Notes under the pieces: model-generated
Databases searched by the model: none
The model's input: only the letters and a program-made list of their open reading frames with translations
Told to the model about the DNA's origin: nothing
Translations under genes and position numbers: made by a program
Assembly (NCBI GenBank): GCA_902826485.1
Contig: CADEEZ010000001.1
Location: 106,080-170,079 of the forward strand
Reading direction: 5' to 3'
Length of the DNA: 64,000 bases
Source: an uncultured Gammaproteobacteria bacterium
GTDB lineage: Bacteria; Pseudomonadota; Gammaproteobacteria; Berkiellales; Berkiellaceae
In this document: piece after piece, positions 16,815-25,782 of the stretch
How positions within the stretch are numbered: position 1 is the stretch's first letter
Layout of the letters: every line of letters begins with the position of its first letter

Positions 16815-18185
16815 ATGAGAGTGTCATCCGAATTGGTCAAACTGGACCATAAAAACAGTTCGCCTATTGATCTACCTGTTTCAGATCTATCTGCATCTTC
16901 TTACAGTAGTTATATCCGTTCCCACCGAAATTGGTTACTCGCCAGCACGATTTGTGCCCTGGGTGCCATTTTTTACTGCTATGAATATTTCTTGCGTGTC
17001 GCGCCCAGCGTTATGTTCAATGAAATTGCTACCCATTATCAAATTGAAGCAGTTGCTTTCGGAAATTTGGTCGCATTTTATTATTATGCTTATACCCCTA
17101 TGCAGTTACCCGTTGGGGTATTGATGGACAGATTTGGTGCCAGAAAGATATTAACCTTAGCTTGTTTTTTGTGCGCTGTTGGCACATTTTTGTTTGTGGC
17201 CACACCCACACTGCTCGTTGGTCAAGCAGGGCGTTTTTTAGTTGGTTTTGGGTCTGCCTTTGCTTATGTAGGGGTGCTCACCTTAGCGAGCACTTGGTTG
17301 CCTTCTAGAGCCTTTGCTATGTTTGCAGGCTTAGCCTGCTCTTTAGGTATGTTAGGGGCCATTAGCGGTGATTTGACCATGACGATGTTATTAGAAGAAA
17401 TAGGTTGGAAATCTACCCTAGTGTATGCAGCGGCAATGGGGCTAATATTAACGCCTATTATTTGGATGGTTGTTAAAGATAAACCCCATATGACTCAATC
17501 GGGCAAAGTGGTGGATAAACCAAAAGAGTGGCATCCCTTAAGCGGTTTATTTATTATTATTAAAAACCCACAAATGTGGCTAAATGGCCTTATTGGAAGT
17601 TTTATGTTTTTGCCTATTGCTGCATTTGCAGAACTTTGGGGGGTGCCTTTCTTAAAAGAGGGTAAAGGATTTTCTTCACAAGAAGCGGCGATTGGCGTTT
17701 CAATGGTATTCTTAGGTTTTGCAGTAGGGGGGCCATTTTGGGGTTGGTTATCTGATAGTATTAGGCGACGACTGATTCCTATGATGTTAGGAGCTTTACT
17801 GTCATGTGCAACTTTATCTGCAAGTATTTACTTAGATGGATTGGGTTATTTTACTACATTGTTCTTTTTATTTTTGGTTGGCCTTTTTTCTTCCGCACAA
17901 ATTTTGGTTTTTGCGGTAGGTCGTGATAACAATACACATGGGCATACGGGTACAGCAATGGCTTTTACTAATATGTTAGTAATGGTTGGGGGGGTTGTTT
18001 TGCAACCCATGATAGGATATTTACTCGATTTATCTAAAAAGGCACAGCCAGTTGCTGAACGTATGATTTATACTATAAATGACTATCATTCTGCGATGCT
18101 AGTCTTGCCAATTAGTTTATTTGTGGCATCTTTAATGATTTGTTTATTAAGAGAAACGCACTGTAAACAAATTCAGGATAGGTGA
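16815..18185 (+). CDS. major facilitator superfamily transporter
   Basis: A 456-residue, 12-span inner-membrane transporter with a ~40-residue polar N-terminal extension. Signature regions are FYCYEYFLRVAPSVM in helix 1, then PVGVLMDRFGARKILTLAC (the loop 2-3 MFS motif GxLxDRFGxRK) and VVKDKPH after helix 6. The RBS is AAAGGA. It resembles the MFS subgroup that is numerous in Legionella and Coxiella and includes the phagosomal nutrient transporters; the substrate cannot be read from sequence. It stands alone after the binding-protein gene, with 206 nt between them. Confidence 0.85.
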   Translation: MRVSSELVKLDHKNSSPIDLPVSDLSASSYSSYIRSHRNWLLASTICALGAIFYCYEYFLRVAPSVMFNEIATHYQIEAVAFGNLVAFYYYAYTPMQLPVGVLMDRFGARKILTLACFLCAVGTFLFVATPTLLVGQAGRFLVGFGSAFAYVGVLTLASTWLPSRAFAMFAGLACSLGMLGAISGDLTMTMLLEEIGWKSTLVYAAAMGLILTPIIWMVVKDKPHMTQSGKVVDKPKEWHPLSGLFIIIKNPQMWLNGLIGSFMFLPIAAFAELWGVPFLKEGKGFSSQEAAIGVSMVFLGFAVGGPFWGWLSDSIRRRLIPMMLGALLSCATLSASIYLDGLGYFTTLFFLFLVGLFSSAQILVFAVGRDNNTHGHTGTAMAFTNMLVMVGGVVLQPMIGYLLDLSKKAQPVAERMIYTINDYHSAMLVLPISLFVASLMICLLRETHCKQIQDR

Positions 18186-18210
18186 CCCTGCGCGCTAACT
18201 AGGAGGAGAG

Positions 18211-19563
18211 GTGCCAAAATCAACGATTGAGAATGAAGTCAGACCCTATCTTAATTCGTTAATCGAGAATGGTGCCTCCTATGTTTGGCTTCAAAATTTT
18301 TATCGAGTAAAAATTAAAAACGAAGTAGCCAAAGCAATAGATGCCCTACCCGTTAGAAATATTTATGAAAGGATTCATTTAGTACGATTATTCATTGATA
18401 ATCAAGCAGTTAACTATCCAGAAAAACATCAAAAATTAATACCCATTAGGTTACTATTTAGGCACAGTGATAATATTGCGGCCGATTTGCAAAATTGTCT
18501 CTCTCAAGAAATATTAAAATTTAGGCACCCACCAAATCATTTTTTGGTTCAAAATTCTGAAAAAATTTTAGAAACACTACTGAGTATTCAAATTTTATTA
18601 GAGATGCGTGAACGATTTGAACATGCCAAAACGGTGGTTACTCCCGAACATCACCCTATCATAAATGAACAACAATCGTGGCTAAATAGAGAAATTCACT
18701 GCAGAGTACCTGTTACGCAAAGAAACATAAATACCGATATTCCTTCAGAAACGGATGGAACTCAAAAATGGGATTTTTCGAAAGGACCTCTAGGATATGA
18801 TACGGGTCCGAGTAGTGTATGGTATTTTTTTCATGGGGAAAATAAATTGGCGTTGTATCTACAACGTGAAATTTTGAGCCTTATTGCCATAACATTAACG
18901 TTTAGAGATAGAGTGGAGGATATTGCTAAACGAAAATTGAGTTTGGGAGAAATTTTATTATATACACCGATGACCACATTGATTTTTTTTCTACAATTGA
19001 TGAATTTGGCTTTTTCCCCCTACCGACTATCTAGAACCATTCTGGCCGAAGTCAATCAGTTAATATATCATTTTGTACGAAATATTTACGAATCTATCCT
19101 ACCCTTAAGACATTGTAATAAACCGTTTTTATATACGGCAACGCTGACATTAGAAATTGCTTTATATACCGGATTATTGTTTAACTTAGGCTTACCTTAT
19201 TTTATTGTTCCATTTGCTTGGACAACGCCACTGCAAGCCAGTTTGATCTGCAGTGCATTACTGGTGGCATACAATGGTGCTCTACTCGTAGGGGGGTTAG
19301 GTAAATTTGTTTATGAGCTAAAATTAAAGAGCGAAATCGTAAAGCAACCACCTGTCACGCCAGTGGTTCCTCTTAAAAAACCTGATATATCAAATAAAGC
19401 GCCGGTATATCTGCCCACCATGAATAATGGTAAAGGTAATCATCAAAACAATCATAATCATAAATATAATAAAGAAAAGTATTATTTAAAGCCCGTCACG
19501 CCTCGTGAACCGGTTTATGTTTCACCTGTGCCTAAATTTCAGTCTTCCTCTTTCAAAAAATAA
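18211..19563 (+). CDS. orphan protein with C-terminal membrane spans
   Basis: 450 residues from a GTG start with a very strong Shine-Dalgarno AGGAGG (18201-18206). Residues 1-240 are soluble and mostly helical. About three hydrophobic segments follow (~250-275, ~310-335, ~340-362), then a Pro/Lys tail and an Asn/His/Lys-rich stretch (NNGKGNHQNNHNHKYNKEKY) ending in a basic Ser-rich tail. I recognise no family. Lack of a signal peptide, late membrane spans and a polar C-terminus resemble type IV-secreted effectors, but there is no direct evidence. It starts 25 nt after the MFS gene. Confidence 0.65.
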   Translation: MPKSTIENEVRPYLNSLIENGASYVWLQNFYRVKIKNEVAKAIDALPVRNIYERIHLVRLFIDNQAVNYPEKHQKLIPIRLLFRHSDNIAADLQNCLSQEILKFRHPPNHFLVQNSEKILETLLSIQILLEMRERFEHAKTVVTPEHHPIINEQQSWLNREIHCRVPVTQRNINTDIPSETDGTQKWDFSKGPLGYDTGPSSVWYFFHGENKLALYLQREILSLIAITLTFRDRVEDIAKRKLSLGEILLYTPMTTLIFFLQLMNLAFSPYRLSRTILAEVNQLIYHFVRNIYESILPLRHCNKPFLYTATLTLEIALYTGLLFNLGLPYFIVPFAWTTPLQASLICSALLVAYNGALLVGGLGKFVYELKLKSEIVKQPPVTPVVPLKKPDISNKAPVYLPTMNNGKGNHQNNHNHKYNKEKYYLKPVTPREPVYVSPVPKFQSSSFKK

Positions 19564-19663
19564 TAAGATGCTGTGAATTTGAGCAAGTCTCTCTAAAATT
19601 AAATTGAACTATTGGCTATAAAAATGCTCTAACTGGTTAAATTATGCTGGGCATTTCTTATTT

Positions 19664-20875
19664 ATGCTGATAGCCTTTCCAGTTGATTACAGTAGTCATA
19701 GTACACGCTTTCCTTGGGCAGTAACGTTATTGTCTATATTAATGTGCGTTATTTATTTTACCTATCAAGGAAACGATCAATCTAATCAACAAAAAGCAGT
19801 AGAGTATTATTTTCAATCAAAATTGTATCAGTTAGAATTACCCGGTTATGTAGATTATTTAAGTCAAAAACCCAATGAAAATATTCTAAAACCGAATATC
19901 ACTAAACTGGAATTATATTGGTTATCTCGAGGTGATAGTGAATTTCAACAATTGCTTTCAGATAATAAAGTAGTAACCACCGAGCATCCTTTTTATTGGG
20001 AATGGTATACCAGACATCGATATTATCAATATTTGTTAAATTTAGATACGACGAATTTAGATGGTTTTAAATCAGCAAAACCCTCCCTAGACGATGCCCT
20101 GACCAGCTTATTTTTACATGGAAGTTTTTTACATTTATTGGGTAATGTACTGTTTTTAATATTCATTGGTCGTTATGTCGAAGCCTGCTTAGGAGGGATA
20201 ACCACGTTACTTAGTTTTGTGGGCTTAGGGATGGGATCGGTTGGTGCGTATTATCTTTTAAGCTTGCCTACTTTATATCCTTTAGTAGGCGCATCTGGTG
20301 CGATTGCAGGCTTAATGGGCTTGTTTACTATTTTATATCAATCTGAAAAATTGTCATTTTTTGTTAATGTTTTTTTCTTTTCAGGTATTTTTAGATTTAA
20401 AGCCATTATGTTATTACCCATTTGGATTGGGTGGGAATGTTTGCAAAATCTGTGGTTAAGTACCGATGAAGTAGCTTACACGGCCCATATAGGTGGTATT
20501 TTTTTAGGGGCGATTGCGGGGATTTTCTTTAAAAGATTTTTTCCAAATATCAATCCAAAAAACGATAACCCTGAGCATCAACAATTTGAAAAAAAATATG
20601 CACAGGCTATGTATTATTTAACCAATTTAGATTTCCCAGAAGCCAAAAAAATATTGCTTGCCTTGCATGAAGAATTTCCAAAAGAAAGAGCTATTTTATA
20701 TAAATTATTTGTTATTTTAAAACTTGAACCTAAGTCTATTCAATATAAAGAAATTGCACAAAAAATCATGGAATTAAAATTATATGATCCCGATGAACTA
20801 GCGATACAAAATGAAGTAAATAATCATTATCATTATTATACTAAATTGCAGGTGGTTGATGGTCAGAAGAGTTAG
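19664..20875 (+). CDS. rhomboid-family intramembrane serine protease
   Basis: 403 residues. An N-terminal span is followed by a ~110-residue loop, then the rhomboid core (~145-290): LHGSFLHLLGNVLFLIF, the catalytic serine motif GASGAIAG (~208-215) and the catalytic His in AHIGGIFLG (~272). A soluble C-terminal region (~300-403) looks like helical repeats. It would cleave single-span membrane proteins within the inner membrane. Its 3' end overlaps the convergent gene by 35 nt. No strong RBS is seen before ATG 19664. Confidence 0.88.
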   Translation: MLIAFPVDYSSHSTRFPWAVTLLSILMCVIYFTYQGNDQSNQQKAVEYYFQSKLYQLELPGYVDYLSQKPNENILKPNITKLELYWLSRGDSEFQQLLSDNKVVTTEHPFYWEWYTRHRYYQYLLNLDTTNLDGFKSAKPSLDDALTSLFLHGSFLHLLGNVLFLIFIGRYVEACLGGITTLLSFVGLGMGSVGAYYLLSLPTLYPLVGASGAIAGLMGLFTILYQSEKLSFFVNVFFFSGIFRFKAIMLLPIWIGWECLQNLWLSTDEVAYTAHIGGIFLGAIAGIFFKRFFPNINPKNDNPEHQQFEKKYAQAMYYLTNLDFPEAKKILLALHEEFPKERAILYKLFVILKLEPKSIQYKEIAQKIMELKLYDPDELAIQNEVNNHYHYYTKLQVVDGQKS

Positions 20876-22097
20876 TGTGTTGTAATATTTTTTTTATGGC
20901 GAGTGCTTCGGCATAATAGTCACTGGTTGAAAAATTTTGGGTAATGATATTAATAGCCTGTTTGGCTTTAATTTCTAGATTAAGCGCAATATAGGCTTTT
21001 GCTAATATTAATAATGCCTCAGGTAAATGTACAAAATCGGGACATTTCTCAGCAAGATTTTTGAGCAGATGTACCACAATTTGGTATTGTTTCGTCAATA
21101 AAAAATGTTTTGCAAGCGTAAAATTTATTAACGGTTCAGATAAATTAAAGTGCGGATTTTTTTTAAAGACCAATTCAAATACACTCACGGCCTTTTTGAT
21201 GTTATTTTGTAAAAAGAGTTGATTTATCCAACGATTTCCAAAAAGTTGAATTCTTTTTTCATCTTGAATGGTAAATAAAAACTTTAAGTAAAAGTCTAAT
21301 AAATTAATTGAGCGACTATGAAGTAGATTAAGCTTAAAAAAATCATGAATGTGATCATACTCTCCTGTTGAAATATAATTTTTTAAATACGTTAAGTCTT
21401 GCTCATCCGGATCAGGTGTGCAGAATGTATTGGTTTGATTGAACAGATCTGCCAATAAATAGGCAGACACTAAAAACAAATAGGCACCTAATTCAACTTT
21501 AAAAAGCAAAGCCAATTCGTTTGTAAACCAGATGGTGGAATAATAAGATAAAGTTTTATACCCTAATCCCATTAAAATCACTGTGATCATACAAAATAAA
21601 TAACCGGATAAATTTTTGCCCATAAACGAAAGTAAATTAAGGGGGTTTAATACAGGAATTAAGCTTTTTTCCCCAAGCAGGCACCCGATGATGGCAGGAA
21701 CAAATAACACAAAAAAAAGGTTATAAATCGTGATAATATAGTGGTCATTTTCAAAATAATAAAAAGGATAAAGTAAGGCAAAACAACAAATGGCGAATAA
21801 AAAAATGAGACCGAAATTTGGGTTGAAAAACACTTGACGAAATGCAGGGCTGCCTTTTTTTGCATTTGAATAGTCAACATAAATACAAATATATTGATTA
21901 CACACCAACAATAATATCAACGTGTATCCAACAAGGGTAACGGATTGCTTTATAATGGGTGAAAAAGAGGCAGTATAAAATAAAATAAACGTTGCCATCC
22001 CCAACACCAAAGTGAGCATCAAACTATTTGAGCCAAGAAGGCCTAGTTTAAAATAAACATGTAAGTTTATCCAGGGAGAAGGGCGATATGTTTGCAT
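20841..22097 (-). CDS. membrane protein with helical-repeat C-terminus
   Basis: 418 residues: about six or seven hydrophobic spans in residues 20-215, then a soluble C-terminal half made of TPR-like helices (LDFYLKFLFTIQDEKRIQ ... AKQAINIITQNFSTSDYYAEALAIKKIL). I recognise no named family. It begins 9 nt after the Tus-like gene and is probably co-transcribed with it. It overlaps the convergent rhomboid gene by 35 nt, whose C-terminal half also looks repeat-like. The pairing hints at shared membrane-protein handling, without proof. Confidence 0.65.
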   Translation of the reverse strand: MQTYRPSPWINLHVYFKLGLLGSNSLMLTLVLGMATFILFYTASFSPIIKQSVTLVGYTLILLLVCNQYICIYVDYSNAKKGSPAFRQVFFNPNFGLIFLFAICCFALLYPFYYFENDHYIITIYNLFFVLFVPAIIGCLLGEKSLIPVLNPLNLLSFMGKNLSGYLFCMITVILMGLGYKTLSYYSTIWFTNELALLFKVELGAYLFLVSAYLLADLFNQTNTFCTPDPDEQDLTYLKNYISTGEYDHIHDFFKLNLLHSRSINLLDFYLKFLFTIQDEKRIQLFGNRWINQLFLQNNIKKAVSVFELVFKKNPHFNLSEPLINFTLAKHFLLTKQYQIVVHLLKNLAEKCPDFVHLPEALLILAKAYIALNLEIKAKQAINIITQNFSTSDYYAEALAIKKILQHTNSSDHQPPAI

Positions 22098-22106
22098 AGC
22101 ATAAGT

Positions 22107-23075
22107 TTAGGCTAAATTTTGGTATCGATGGGCTCGAATAGCCGGCAAAAAGGGAATGGGATCGAGCCTAACATCGTTTCTGATAACGCGAGCTTTGTCT
22201 TTGCTGGTTTTTGCTTTTGGTGGCTTAAATTCAGGCCAGGGCTGATTAACGGTAGCAGGAAAAAATAAAGGGATAGGGCCTTTTACCATGATACGTTCTT
22301 TGGGGTAGCTTGGCTCCATGACTAAGTTTGCCCTTAGATGAGGGGCTAAATCTTGAACGATTGCCAAGTATTCATTTGTTGATAAACTGGCTAATTTTTC
22401 GAGTTGTAAAACGATGCCCTGATCGGCGGTATTTTTTTTTCTGAGCAATTTTTCTGCTTCTAAGACACTGATTCGTTTAATAGATCGTGTGTTAGCCCAG
22501 GTCCAACTAATTTTTAGAGGGGCTTGAGCCAAAATCGGTATTTTTCTATAACATTGTTTTAAATGCAGCCGAGAGAGGCCCATTTTTTGGAGATTGTTCG
22601 CCGTGGTTAAATCTCGTTTATGCGAAAGAATATGGTCAAATGCTTGGGTTAATAGGTCATCTTGGATAAGGGGTTTTATTTTTTTTAGGGCTAAAATGCT
22701 TCGTTTGAATTCATCTTTTTGTGCATTAAGGTTTGTCACAATATTCAGTGTTTCTTGAGACGCACCCACAAATCCTGCGCAGACAATAATTTCGCGAGGG
22801 GCTTGGGTGGATAAATATTCATATTGACTTAAAATTTGAATAATTTTTTCTCGATTGGAATAATGTTGAGGAAAATTAAATAATTCATTGCTATCTGTTA
22901 TCCAGGCCATCAAGTTACTTTCTTGCAATAAGGCTGTACTTAATTCCTCTAAAGACCATCGCATGGCTTCAAAAGCATCAATGATATTGCTTCTGAGTAA
23001 GGCAATAGAGGTTGTTTCTAAAGCACTTTTAGGCTTATGTACTTTGAGCAGGGTAACTTGTTTAGTAGAAGTCAT
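22107..23075 (-). CDS. Tus-like replication-terminator-binding protein
   Basis: 322 residues (E. coli Tus 309). By eye it follows Tus from end to end: IIDAFEAMRWSLEEL at the N-terminus; PREIIVCAGF and TLNIVTNLNAQKDEFKRSI; then LKQCYRKIPILAQAPLKISWTWANTRSIKRI against the Tus segment NAYRTL...LRFGWANKHIIKNL; and a matching C-terminal LDPIPFLPAIRAHRY. Tus binds Ter DNA and stops replication forks from one side. The E. coli lock residues Phe140, His144 and Gly149 are not conserved in my alignment. It is first in a two-gene unit, divergent from a diguanylate cyclase gene. A TTGTAACT element lies 24 nt upstream of the start, as TerB does for E. coli tus. Confidence 0.7.
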   Translation of the reverse strand: MTSTKQVTLLKVHKPKSALETTSIALLRSNIIDAFEAMRWSLEELSTALLQESNLMAWITDSNELFNFPQHYSNREKIIQILSQYEYLSTQAPREIIVCAGFVGASQETLNIVTNLNAQKDEFKRSILALKKIKPLIQDDLLTQAFDHILSHKRDLTTANNLQKMGLSRLHLKQCYRKIPILAQAPLKISWTWANTRSIKRISVLEAEKLLRKKNTADQGIVLQLEKLASLSTNEYLAIVQDLAPHLRANLVMEPSYPKERIMVKGPIPLFFPATVNQPWPEFKPPKAKTSKDKARVIRNDVRLDPIPFLPAIRAHRYQNLA

Positions 23076-23098
23076 GAATTTTTATCTTATTTTCGTGC

Positions 23099-23106
23099 AG
23101 TTACAA
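23099..23106 (-). promoter_or_regulatory. Ter-like core upstream of Tus-like gene
   Basis: On the minus strand TTGTAACT matches the invariant core of E. coli Ter sites, preceded by AATAAT where Ter has GTATG. It lies 24-31 nt before the Tus-like start codon, comparable with autoregulatory TerB. The G that pairs with the flipped cytosine in E. coli Ter is absent here. Confidence 0.35.
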
Positions 23107-23227
23107 ATTATTTTACAGCACTGGATAGAAAAACAACATATGTGTTTTATCAGAATGTAAATAGTTAGTTGTTAACTATAATTAGATAACAGATGATTGT
23201 GATAACGACGATAATATTTAAGACTGT

Positions 23228-24238
23228 ATGCATATATTAATAGCTGATGATACTCAAACAGATCGATTGCTTTTAGGCGAATATGTCAAAAAATTTGGCT
23301 ATATCCCTATTTACGCCATAAATGGACAAGATGCCGTTGCTCAATTCAAACGATTTAGACCCGATTTACTTATTTTTGACGTAGAAATGCCTACGTTGAA
23401 TGGGTATGAAGCAGCAAAAGAAATTCGAGCGACCTGTAATGCGGAAGAAGATTGGGTTCCGATTATTTTTTTAAGCTCTCATATTGATGATGAAAGCATT
23501 GTAAGAGGGATTGACAGCGGTGGGGATGACTATTTAACCAAACCAGTGTCTTTAGTCGTTTTAAAAGCAAAAATCGATGCCATGCGTCGAATTGCGATGA
23601 TGCATAATAAACTTATCGATATGGGTAACCAATTAAGAATAGCGAATCAGAACCTATTGGCAACCAATATGCTGTTATCTGATTTATCTTTGACGGATCC
23701 CTTAACGGGTGCAGCCAATCGTCGAGCTTTTGAAGAATGTATTGAGCGTGAATCACGTTCAGTGTTAAGAAGAGGAACAACGTTAGCTTTATTGATGATA
23801 GATATTGATAATTTTAAACAATATAATGACAATAATGGCCATTTGATGGGCGATACTTGTTTAAGAACCGTTGCCAAAGCCATTGCGCATCAATTAAAAC
23901 GACCTACCGACGTATTAGCGCGTTACGGTGGAGAAGAATTTGCCGTGATTTTGCCAGATACCACGCTTGAAGGTGCTAAACATTTAGCAGAAATATTAAG
24001 ACAGGCGATTGAAAATTTAAGAGTGGAAGATCGGGGCAAAGATGTTCAAGGATTAGTGACGGTTTCTATTGGCATATCTTGTAGCGAAACGAATGTGCCT
24101 TTTACGACCAATTCTTTAGTTAACTCAGCAGATACTGCGCTTTATCAGGCTAAACACGAGGGTAAGAACAGGGTCGTTTTATCTGTTTTTTCTCTTTCTA
24201 TGCCCGCAGATGCCCAGTTTAAGGCAATTAACCTCTAA
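23228..24238 (+). CDS. response-regulator diguanylate cyclase (REC-GGDEF)
   Basis: 336 residues. The receiver domain (1-120) has the acidic pair ADD, the phospho-acceptor in LIFDVEMPTLNGY (~53) and Lys in LTKPVS. A linker helix leads to a GGDEF domain (~160-320): DPLTGAANRRAF, MIDIDNFKQYNDNNGH and the active GGEEF in RYGGEEFAVILPDT. An RPTD sequence five residues before GGEEF is an intact inhibitory I-site, so c-di-GMP feedback is expected. It makes c-di-GMP from GTP in the cytoplasm when phosphorylated. No histidine kinase gene is adjacent. It is divergent from the Tus-like gene. Confidence 0.93.
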   Translation: MHILIADDTQTDRLLLGEYVKKFGYIPIYAINGQDAVAQFKRFRPDLLIFDVEMPTLNGYEAAKEIRATCNAEEDWVPIIFLSSHIDDESIVRGIDSGGDDYLTKPVSLVVLKAKIDAMRRIAMMHNKLIDMGNQLRIANQNLLATNMLLSDLSLTDPLTGAANRRAFEECIERESRSVLRRGTTLALLMIDIDNFKQYNDNNGHLMGDTCLRTVAKAIAHQLKRPTDVLARYGGEEFAVILPDTTLEGAKHLAEILRQAIENLRVEDRGKDVQGLVTVSIGISCSETNVPFTTNSLVNSADTALYQAKHEGKNRVVLSVFSLSMPADAQFKAINL

Positions 24239-24277
24239 AATTGGCTAATTTAAGTTAATTTATGGTACAGTGTACTC

Positions 24278-25096
24278 ATGAAAGCCATGGGATGTATCCA
24301 AAAATTAGCCAGTATTCACGCCAGTCCAGTTGACTATTTCCTGCCTGTGGGGCCTGAAAAAATCCCCCTCAACCCTATGATTGGGCAATTGATTACCCTT
24401 ACTTATCTCAACAAAATAGAATGTATGGGCTGTCATAAATTTACCAAAAAAAGTTTTCAACAGGGATATTGTTTTCCCTGCAGCCAAAAATTAGCGCGAT
24501 CTGACTTTTGTATTATTAAACCTGAACGTTGTCATTATCATTTAGGGACTTGTCGTGAGCCAGAATGGGGTCTTATGCATTGTATGATTCCCCATATTGT
24601 TTATTTAGCGAATTCCTCTGGGCTGAAGGTTGGCATTACACGACATCATCAAGTGCCCACGCGTTGGATAGATCAAGGCGCAATCCAGGCGTTACCCATT
24701 TTTGAAGTGCCCTCTAGAAGAGTATCTGGATTGGTTGAAGTAGTGTTAGCAAAATTTATTTCTGACAAAACACACTGGCAAAAAATGCTCAAAAATCACA
24801 CCACGATTTTAAATTTACACGAAGAATTTGAAAAGATTAAACCGAGTATATTAGAAGCCTTAAAGCCTGTTTATGACCAATTTGGTGAAGGGTCTATAAA
24901 ATCTGTATCGTCTTCAATGGAAACGAAGATTACCTATCCTGTTTTAACTTATCCTGAAAAAGTGACTTCATTATCATTTGATAAACAAGAACATATCTCT
25001 GGTAAATTATTGGGTATTAAAGGGCAATATTTAATTTTGGATTCAGGTGTATTAAATATTCGAAAATTTACCGGTTACCATCTAGCGCTTTCTTAA
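24278..25096 (+). CDS. DUF2797-like zinc-ribbon protein
   Basis: 272 residues. A four-Cys cluster (CMGCHKF ... CFPCSQK) looks like a zinc ribbon, followed by a second Cys/His group (CHYHLGTCREPEWG). The segment IVYLANSSGLKVGITRHHQVPTRWIDQGA is characteristic of DUF2797 as I remember it and faintly recalls a GIY-YIG core. Biochemical role unknown; nucleic-acid binding is a reasonable guess. It starts 39 nt after the diguanylate cyclase gene without a clear RBS; a second Met lies at codon 4. Confidence 0.75.
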   Translation: MKAMGCIQKLASIHASPVDYFLPVGPEKIPLNPMIGQLITLTYLNKIECMGCHKFTKKSFQQGYCFPCSQKLARSDFCIIKPERCHYHLGTCREPEWGLMHCMIPHIVYLANSSGLKVGITRHHQVPTRWIDQGAIQALPIFEVPSRRVSGLVEVVLAKFISDKTHWQKMLKNHTTILNLHEEFEKIKPSILEALKPVYDQFGEGSIKSVSSSMETKITYPVLTYPEKVTSLSFDKQEHISGKLLGIKGQYLILDSGVLNIRKFTGYHLALS

Positions 25097-25231
25097 AAAT
25101 ATTATTTATTTTGCAGTTTATAATATAAATTATATATATTATCATGGGATTTTTCACAGGATTTCAATAATGAAAGTCGTGTGAATTAAGTCTGAAGCGT
25201 AAATAAAAAGGACATTTGTAAGGCTGATTTT

Positions 25232-25666
25232 ATGACAGATCAAACACAGAGAAAAATGCAAGAACTAGAACAAAGCTTGAAAAAAGTGATGCATACTGCC
25301 ATCGATAATTACATTGAACACATAGCGAATTATATCGAATTTATACATGATAAAACCGCTCCTGAGTTCAAAAATATTCCCCCGGAGTTAAAAGAGGCAC
25401 TAGATGGCTTTGGGGTAGATGAATTGAAAAGGTTCCATATCACAAAAATAATTAAAGGCGAAGAATCCATCATCGATCACTATACTCGACAAATCACACA
25501 GGATGCTCAGCCTAACAAACTGTTAGATGAAATTTTACATTCTAATTTGTTTGTGACAGAAGATGTGTATCTAGGAAGAGTATTTAGATTTAACGAAGAA
25601 GAACAAAAAATAATGCACCAAGTGGTAGATGAAATGGTGAAATTAAAAAATAAACCAGCCTTATAA
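25232..25666 (+). CDS. hypothetical protein, helical
   Basis: 144 residues, acidic and almost entirely helical by composition (KMQELEQSLKKVMHTAIDNYIEHIANYIEFIH ...). No signal peptide, membrane span or known motif. It lies alone between the DUF2797-like gene and the Lys-rich gene at 25783. I do not recognise it. Confidence 0.5.
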   Translation: MTDQTQRKMQELEQSLKKVMHTAIDNYIEHIANYIEFIHDKTAPEFKNIPPELKEALDGFGVDELKRFHITKIIKGEESIIDHYTRQITQDAQPNKLLDEILHSNLFVTEDVYLGRVFRFNEEEQKIMHQVVDEMVKLKNKPAL

Positions 25667-25685
25667 TTCTTTCATTTAAATGGTT

Positions 25686-25711
25686 ATAGGTCAAAAAAAA
25701 TTGAACTAATT
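25686..25711 (+). promoter_or_regulatory. motif copy 2, shared upstream of two candidate effectors
   Basis: ATAGGTCA then AAAAATTGAACTAATT, ending 71 nt before the start at 25783. It matches the copy at 10179-10205 apart from the A-rich spacer, including the sequence on both sides of it. Confidence 0.4.
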
Positions 25712-25782
25712 CTTAAGATTTCCTGACAAACCAGTAATGGTTTTAGATATTTAACACAGTGTGTATTACTGAGGTGAGTATT

